A stretch of DNA of 64,000 bases from Rhodeus uyekii (Eukaryota; Chordata; Actinopteri; Cypriniformes; Acheilognathidae): positions 10,157,501 through 10,221,500 of the forward strand of contig JAWRVZ010000003.1 of the NCBI GenBank assembly GCA_037043235.1, given 5' to 3'. The notes beneath the pieces were generated by a model that did no database searches, was not told the origin of the DNA, and saw only the letters and a list, made by a program, of their open reading frames with translations. This document shows, piece by piece, positions 58,408 through 64,000 of this stretch. Position 1 is the stretch's first letter; each line of letters begins with the position of its first letter. The position numbers and the translations under genes were made by a program.

Positions 58408-58979
58408 GTGTTGAAGGAAGTAAATACTACTCTTAATACTGCTTAACATGGTTTAATGACATAATGTGATTATTATAAGGTGATTATTGTTTTACTTAAT
58501 AAGGGGTATGTTCATATGTTTGATCACATGGTTAATTATAATGCATAAAAGATGCTTATGATAATGGATCAATATTCCTGTGAAAAGAGATATAGAGAAC
58601 TATGCGCAGAGCCTAGCGTGACAAAGGAAGCAGGACATGTCAAAAGAGCTAACCCCAAAGAATGTGTGTGGGTGCTATAAGGAGGTGTTTTCTATACATT
58701 AAAAAGAGTTTATGTGTGCAGGGGTCTCAACTGGAACAACGGATATTAGTCAACATCTGTCAAGGAAGAGACTGCCTACTTGTTACATATGAGGGTCATA
58801 GGGAGAGGCGAGCGTCATGGACTGTCTGGGTATAAGCCTCGCATAGGGATTGCTGTGACCCAGAGCTCTGTATGCTTTATTCAGCTACTTTAATTGATAA
58901 TTAAATAGTTAAACGAAAAGCTGTCTCCACTCTCCTCATTAAAAGAACATACGGACTTGAGGAATTGATCCAACAGTGT
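58408..58979. mobile_element. Solo LTR with GTGT target duplication
   Basis: The body, 58412-58975 (564 bp), starts TGAAGGAAG and ends GATCCAACA. GTGT lies on both sides, and removing the insert restores continuous Tc1-like text (AAGGTCAGTGTTCATGACTC). It has TATA-like ATGCATAAAAG, and AAAAAGAG and GCTTTATTC motifs. The 4-bp duplication suits an endogenous-retrovirus-type element. Confidence 0.65.
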
Positions 58980-59068
58980 TCATGACTCACCATAAGTTTC
59001 ACCATGAGAAAGAGACTGGGCAAAAATATTCTGTATGGCAAAGTTCCAAGACGAAAACCACATGTATG

Positions 59069-59069
59069 A

Positions 59070-59107
<38 letters not shown>
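59069..59107. repeat. TG microsatellite
   Basis: About 18 TG units with one interruption. Confidence 0.9.
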
Positions 59108-59108
<1 letters not shown>

Positions 59109-59565
59109 TGTATTTTATTTGTAACTAAACAAAAGAAGGGGGAAGAATGGTGATGTGAGGTCTGCAGAAGAGTATCTCTAAATGCAAAACCTTTGAAGCA
59201 GACGGGCTACAGCAGCAGAACCGCGTCCTACTTCTGCTAGCTAAAAACAGGAACCTGAGACTACAATTCGAATAGGCTAATTAACATTGGTCAATAGAAG
59301 ATTGTAAAAACTTTGTCTGGCCTGATGCCTGTTTTTTTTTTTCTGCAACATTCAGAGTGTGGGGGCAGAATTTGGCATAAATAACATGACCGCATGGATT
59401 CAAAGCATGAAGTACTGTTGTTGACCTCGTCTTCAGATGGCTACTTAAACCACGTCACAAAGCTCAAATCGGTTTGAACATGGAAATGAGTTAACTAAAC
59501 CCAAATGGATCCACAGTTACCAGATCTCACTCCAAAAATCCATCCATATACACATACACACACAC

Positions 59566-60872
59566 ACAGTGGGTACGGAACGTTTGGTCACAATGATTTG
59601 CTAAAAGTTCATTTTTTTTAATTAACGTACACACAGAAAACAACACAGAATTGTTGACATTTTTGCAGATTTATTAAAAAATAAAAGCTGAGATATCTCA
59701 TAGTCCTAAGTATTCAGACCCTTTGGTGGGACACTCATATTTAACTCAGGTGCTGTTCATTTCTTCTGATCATCCTTGAGATTATTCTACACTTCATTTG
59801 AGTCCAGCTGTGTTTGATTGGACTTGATTAGGGCCACACACCTATCTATATAAGACCTTACAGCTCACAGTGCAGGTCAGAGCAAATCAGAATTATGAGG
59901 TAAAATGAACTGCCTGAAGAGCTCAGAGACAGAATTGTGTCAAGTCACAGTTCTGGCCAAGGTTACAAAAATGTTTCTTCTTTTTCTTCTGCAACCATCA
60001 ATGCAGCCCTCCACCAGTCGGGGGTTTATGGCAGAGTGGCCCGATGGAAGCCGCTCCTCAGTGCAAGACACATAAAAGCCTGAATATGGTAAGAAATAAG
60101 ATTCTCTGGTCTGATGAGACCAAGATATGACTTTTTGGCCTTAATTCTTAGAGGTATGTGTGGAGAAAACCAGGCACTGCTCATCACCTGTCCAATACAG
60201 TCCCAACAGTGAAGCATGTTGGTGCAGCATCAGCTGTGGGAGTGTCTTTCAGCTTCAGGGACAGAACGACTGGTTGCAATCGAGGGAAAGATGAATGCGG
60301 CCATGTATAGGGGTATCCTGGACAAAAACCTTCTCCAGAGTGCTCAGGTCCTCGGACTGGGCCGAAGGTTTACCTTCCAACAAGACAATGACCCTAAGCA
60401 CACAGCTAAAACAACAAAGGAGTGACTTCACAACAACTCTGTGACTGTCCTTGAATGGCCCAGCCAGAGCCCTGACTTAAACCCAATTAAGCATCTCTGG
60501 AGAGAACTAAAAATGTCTGTCCACCAACCTGACAGAACTGGAGAGGATCTGCAAGGAGGAATGGCAGAGGATCCCCAAATCCAGGTGTGAAAAACTTGTA
60601 TCTTTCCCAAAAAGGCTGTATTAGAGCAAAATGTGCTTCTACTAAATACTGAGCAAAGGGTCTGAATACTTATGATCATGAGATTTCAGTTTGTTTGTTT
60701 TTTATTATAAATATGCAAAAATGTCAACAATTCTGTTGTTCTGTCAATATGGGGTGCTGTATGTAAATTAATGAGGAAAAAAAATGAACTTGCATGATTT
60801 TAGCAAATGGCTGCAATATAAAAAAGAGAGAACATTTTAAGTGGGTCTGAATACTTTCCGTATCCACTGTGT
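59566..60872 (+). mobile_element. Tc1-like transposon, near full length but inactive
   Basis: Terminal repeats are ACAGTGGGTACGGAA and, at right, CTTTCCGTATCCACTGTG. Plus-strand transposase remnants include LWSDETK (about 60100), [14 protein letters not shown], then a frame with [20 protein letters not shown] at 60216-60425. Frameshifts and stops (for example TGA after DETKI) break the gene. A third Tc1 family in the window. Confidence 0.85.
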
Positions 60873-62788
60873 ATAATTTGTTTTATTCTTGTATAGCTAG
60901 TGATAAAAACAATATGAATATCAGGTTTATTATAAATATTTTTTTATACATATCTTATAAAGTTACAGACTGCAAAATTAGGTCAACCTATGAACCAAAT
61001 GCAATAACTAATGAAAAGAAATAGTTCATTACAACGAACACTGCGAGGATTTTTTAAAAGTGCAAATTCTTAACCATACTCTTCCAGGACTCAGTCTGAC
61101 CGTCTTCCATAGTTCATCACAAATAGCTAATTTTAATCCCCCTTCAATAGGGCATGGACCAGTTCATGAATTCCCAAACCAGAGACACGGCCATTTAAAA
61201 CGTAATCAGGCATTTCCACTACAAAAGAGTCATTGAGCCTTTAATCCAATAATACAAATCGTGCTCTCACATGGACTAAAAGCATAATCATATTAAACAT
61301 CTTGTGTGATCAAATGTCAATGTGATGACAATCTTGTTTCTTAAACTGGGAGTTCCTGTGGTTTAGTCTCCTACGCCTGCCAGATACTGTGCATTATTAC
61401 GTCTGCGACGGATCTCAAATCCTAGTTATGGGCCTTTAACTCTTAGCATAAGCCTATTTTCACAAAAATCCGGCAGCTTGTGTTAATGGGTTACACAAAG
61501 ATTAGTTAATTACCAAGATCAGTAACATGCCAAACGGTTAAACAAACGCAACAAAGTGCCACTTGTTTGCAGCGCACTTCTTTGTGCACGTATCATGTTG
61601 CAAAAAGCACTATTGCAACACAACCTCAATGCTGAAACCTGAGAGCCTTGACAAGTAAAATGACAGTTACAGCCTGGGTAGCACACAAGTCAAAGGCGTG
61701 GGCGAGTCATTTTGCAAATTGAAAAATTGATCGAGCCTCTGCGTTGGCTTGTTTGCAGCCGCCAGAATACATAAAAAAAGGGGCATTTATGACACATTCC
61801 TGATGTAAATCGTTTTTATTGGAAAACCGTAGGTCCCACCACCACTGCATAAGTCAAAACGTTAGTCCAAGTAAAAAAGCAAATACTATAAATCAAGATG
61901 TAAGAAATGGGATTTGGGGTGAAAGCCCAGCATGAGTAAACATGAGAGGAAAAGGTCCTAAAACATATTAGGACTCAAGCTGAGCTGAGGGAAATTTGAA
62001 ATATGACATCACATACAGCTGAATGAGAGTTGCGTGAAATGTTTTAGTGGGGAAAAGCACCTCTTAGAGAGAGATGAACTTCCACACTATATATTTTAAG
62101 ATTTATATGATACAACCATGTAAATATGTCCTTGCAGATTATCACACTGACAATAAAATAAAGTAAAAAATACAGATGCACATGTTGCCAAAAGACCGAG
62201 CAAACAGGTGTAGCGATAAAGGTTTGTTGCTCAAGTTTTATGGCGAACATCTCAACTGACAAGATGGCTGACAATACTGTGAACTACAGGAGTCTGCTAC
62301 TTAACAGGAGAAAAGGCGACGGTTATGCTACTTTAAGTGGCTTTATTACTTTGACGCAACAAAATAACGTGTGAATACCGCTAGTGTTGTAGAGCATGTG
62401 AAAATGCACTCTCAAAGAGCTTTGAGGAGTTTGCCTTGAGAGATCAGTGAGATCTCAGGTGGCTTTTTTTCCTGTAAGGATCTTCAGAAAGGTCAAAGGT
62501 GATAGAAGACATTTCAGGGCTAGCCTTCAAAGTAAACAGTAAAACGGCAACAGGATTCCAGAGAGAGTGCATTGTTTCAGATCCACAGGAAATAATTTGC
62601 CCAACTCAACCGAGCGCAACATCTGTATTTCAAGATCATCTGCAGCACATTAAAATACTGAAGTAACACATCGGCGAATAATCTTAGCCTTAAAAAACGA
62701 AACAAAAAACATGATTGATTATTTTCAACAACAAAAGCTAAAAGAGCCCACAAATATTTTGGGCTGCGTAGTAATGTTCGCCATATAA
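60873..62788. other. Gene-free stretch
   Basis: No exon or transposon end is recognised. The part at 61100-61800 has more balanced base composition than its surroundings and no repeat signature, so it could hold conserved non-coding sequence. Confidence 0.4.
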
Positions 62789-63398
62789 AAGGGACAGTTC
62801 ACCCAAAAAAATGACAATTCTGTCATCATTTCTTCACCCGTGTGTCGTTCCAATTTTTTCTTCAGTGGAACACAAAAAAAACGACATTTTCAAGAACTGT
62901 ACAGTTCATTCATGTCAACGCAATTTCAACGAATGGAGACTGGAGTTTCAAAAAGCAATGGTCCATACCATGACACATGCACCATATGTCAAGCGTTTTG
63001 AAGTAATGACGAGTAAGAGCAGACCAAAACTTGAGTAAATCTGCTCTCACAGCTGTTAACTGCTGTGAAAGGATCGTTGGATCAGTGAGTCAAACAAATC
63101 ACTCGCAGAACTGGATTGAACGTTTCATTACAAAGATCAGATTCAAAAATCTGACATCGCAAGTTCACTCATGAAGTCGAGGTTTTCATTGAGTAATGCA
63201 TTTACATTTGGTTCTCTTAGTCGAACAAAGCTATTGCACAGCTCAAAAGTCATATGATGCTTTTGGATAATTTAAAACAGAAGATGAAGCATAAAAAAAG
63301 AATGTCTTATGTTTCGAATAAGTCAGTCACACAAGTTTGAAATCACATGAGGCTGAGGAAAGGATGACAGAATTTTGGGTGGATTATTCCTTTGAAAT
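62789..63398. repeat. MITE-like element with inverted ends
   Basis: The left side reads AAAAGGGACAGTTCACCC, TTCTGTCATCATTTCTTC and TGTCGTTCCAA. The right side reads GGGTGGATTATTCCTTTGAA, the imperfect inverse. The best-preserved copy here of the family also seen at 28578, 33055, 33877, 46907 and 54467. Confidence 0.55.
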
Positions 63399-64000
63399 GA
63401 AGGTTTTTATGTTTAATACTTGTTTAATAAGTGTTACCTTTTGGTCTTTGTGGGAAGAACAAAACCGAGAGTTAAAAGAAGTAAAAAAAAAGAAAGAAAA
63501 GGAAAATAGTCCAAATAAAAAGCAAAGTCTGCATCTACTAATCTGTGAAATTAGTAAGAGCCCAAACCGTATTGAAAAACCCCAGAAGCTTGCAAAATGG
63601 GGGCTGACCATTATTCAGAATGAGATTATGTCAGAGGATATAATTAAATACCAACACCATTCTAAAAAAAACAATGACACATCAACAAACAGCAGCGTAG
63701 AATTGGAGGAAGCTGGTGATGTCATGCAAGGGGTTTGCGGAGCTAAAACCCAAACGCCTGGTGACGGACCCCTCGGAGGCCCTGCTGTTAAATGCACTGG
63801 CTAATATAACATTTTATTTGTGATTTTATAAGTAATACTTGCCAGCGGTAAGGTAAATCAATACACAAAAGTGACAAAACTAATCCAGTGATTCAAATAT
63901 AGACAATTATAAATAAACCATATGGTAAAATTATTTCTGCAGGGTTTCTTTAAAAAGAAAGAAGCAAAAAAGTACCTAATGTTGTGCTTTTTCAGCGCAT
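63399..64000. other. Unassigned end of window
   Basis: A 155-codon open frame crosses 63337-63804 but begins inside the preceding repeat, is Lys-rich and low-complexity in its middle, and has no recognisable domain. I do not regard it as a gene. Nothing else is seen to the window end. Confidence 0.4.

Larger units (their letters stand above)
58091..59540 (+). mobile_element. Degraded Tc1-like sequences split by a solo LTR
   Basis: It begins with a Tc1 terminal repeat of the 8350 family (CAGATCATCGAACAAATG). Transposase-derived text follows, broken at 58412 by an LTR and resuming at 58976 (TTCATGACTCACCATAAG). A (TG)n run at 59069-59107 and an inverted Tc1 segment at 59140-59230 (complementary to 56850-56933) show at least two scrambled copies. 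No intact frame. Confidence 0.55.

Noticed and set aside
63337..63804. 155-codon open frame at the window end
   Set aside because: It starts within a MITE-like repeat, is low-complexity and Lys-rich, has no splice context and no recognisable domain.

Overview
The window is teleost fish nuclear DNA, most likely from a cypriniform (carp, minnow or loach relative). The evidence is spliced vertebrate-type exons with GT-AG introns, AT-rich intergenic sequence, many Tc1/mariner copies, tRNA-headed SINEs with the cyprinid-type tail (motif GGATAAAAGCG), hAT-derived short elements, and abundant LTR-element debris with proline-rich gag-like remnants. No prokaryotic features, rRNA genes or CRISPR arrays are present.

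One cellular protein-coding gene is supported: kit ligand (stem cell factor, probably the kitlga paralog) on the + strand. Nine coding exons between 18093 and 30200 join in phase to a 271-residue type I membrane protein. It has a signal peptide, a four-helix-bundle SCF cytokine domain, a Ser/Thr-rich stalk, one transmembrane helix and a short cytoplasmic tail ending in Val. A promoter and 5' UTR lie just upstream at about 17.8-18.09 kb. A 3' UTR, itself split by a short intron, runs to about 32.9 kb. Intron 1 is 8.2 kb and holds a diverged minisatellite and two dispersed repeats.

Layout: 0-17.7 kb is gene-free and packed with transposons (SINEs, a LINE 3' end, three Tc1 elements, a Tigger-like fragment, a complete hAT short element with 8-bp target duplications, a 1.08-kb solo LTR, and a non-autonomous LTR element). 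17.8-32.9 kb is the kit ligand gene. 32.9-38.3 kb is mostly unique non-coding DNA, with a GC-rich block at 34.4-35.6 kb that could be regulatory. 38.3-44.3 kb is a three-level nest of transposons: an old LTR element, a Tc1 inside its 3' LTR, and a very young LTR element inside the Tc1 transposase. 44.3-64 kb has no supported gene. It carries further SINEs, LTR remnants, a second hAT copy inverted relative to the first, several dead Tc1 copies (one split by a solo LTR) and palindromic MITE-like repeats.

Kit ligand acts through the receptor tyrosine kinase Kit in melanocyte, germ-cell and blood lineages. Nothing else here looks like a functional partner gene. The most unusual items are the young gag-like-only LTR element and the atypical cysteine pattern of the kit ligand ectodomain.
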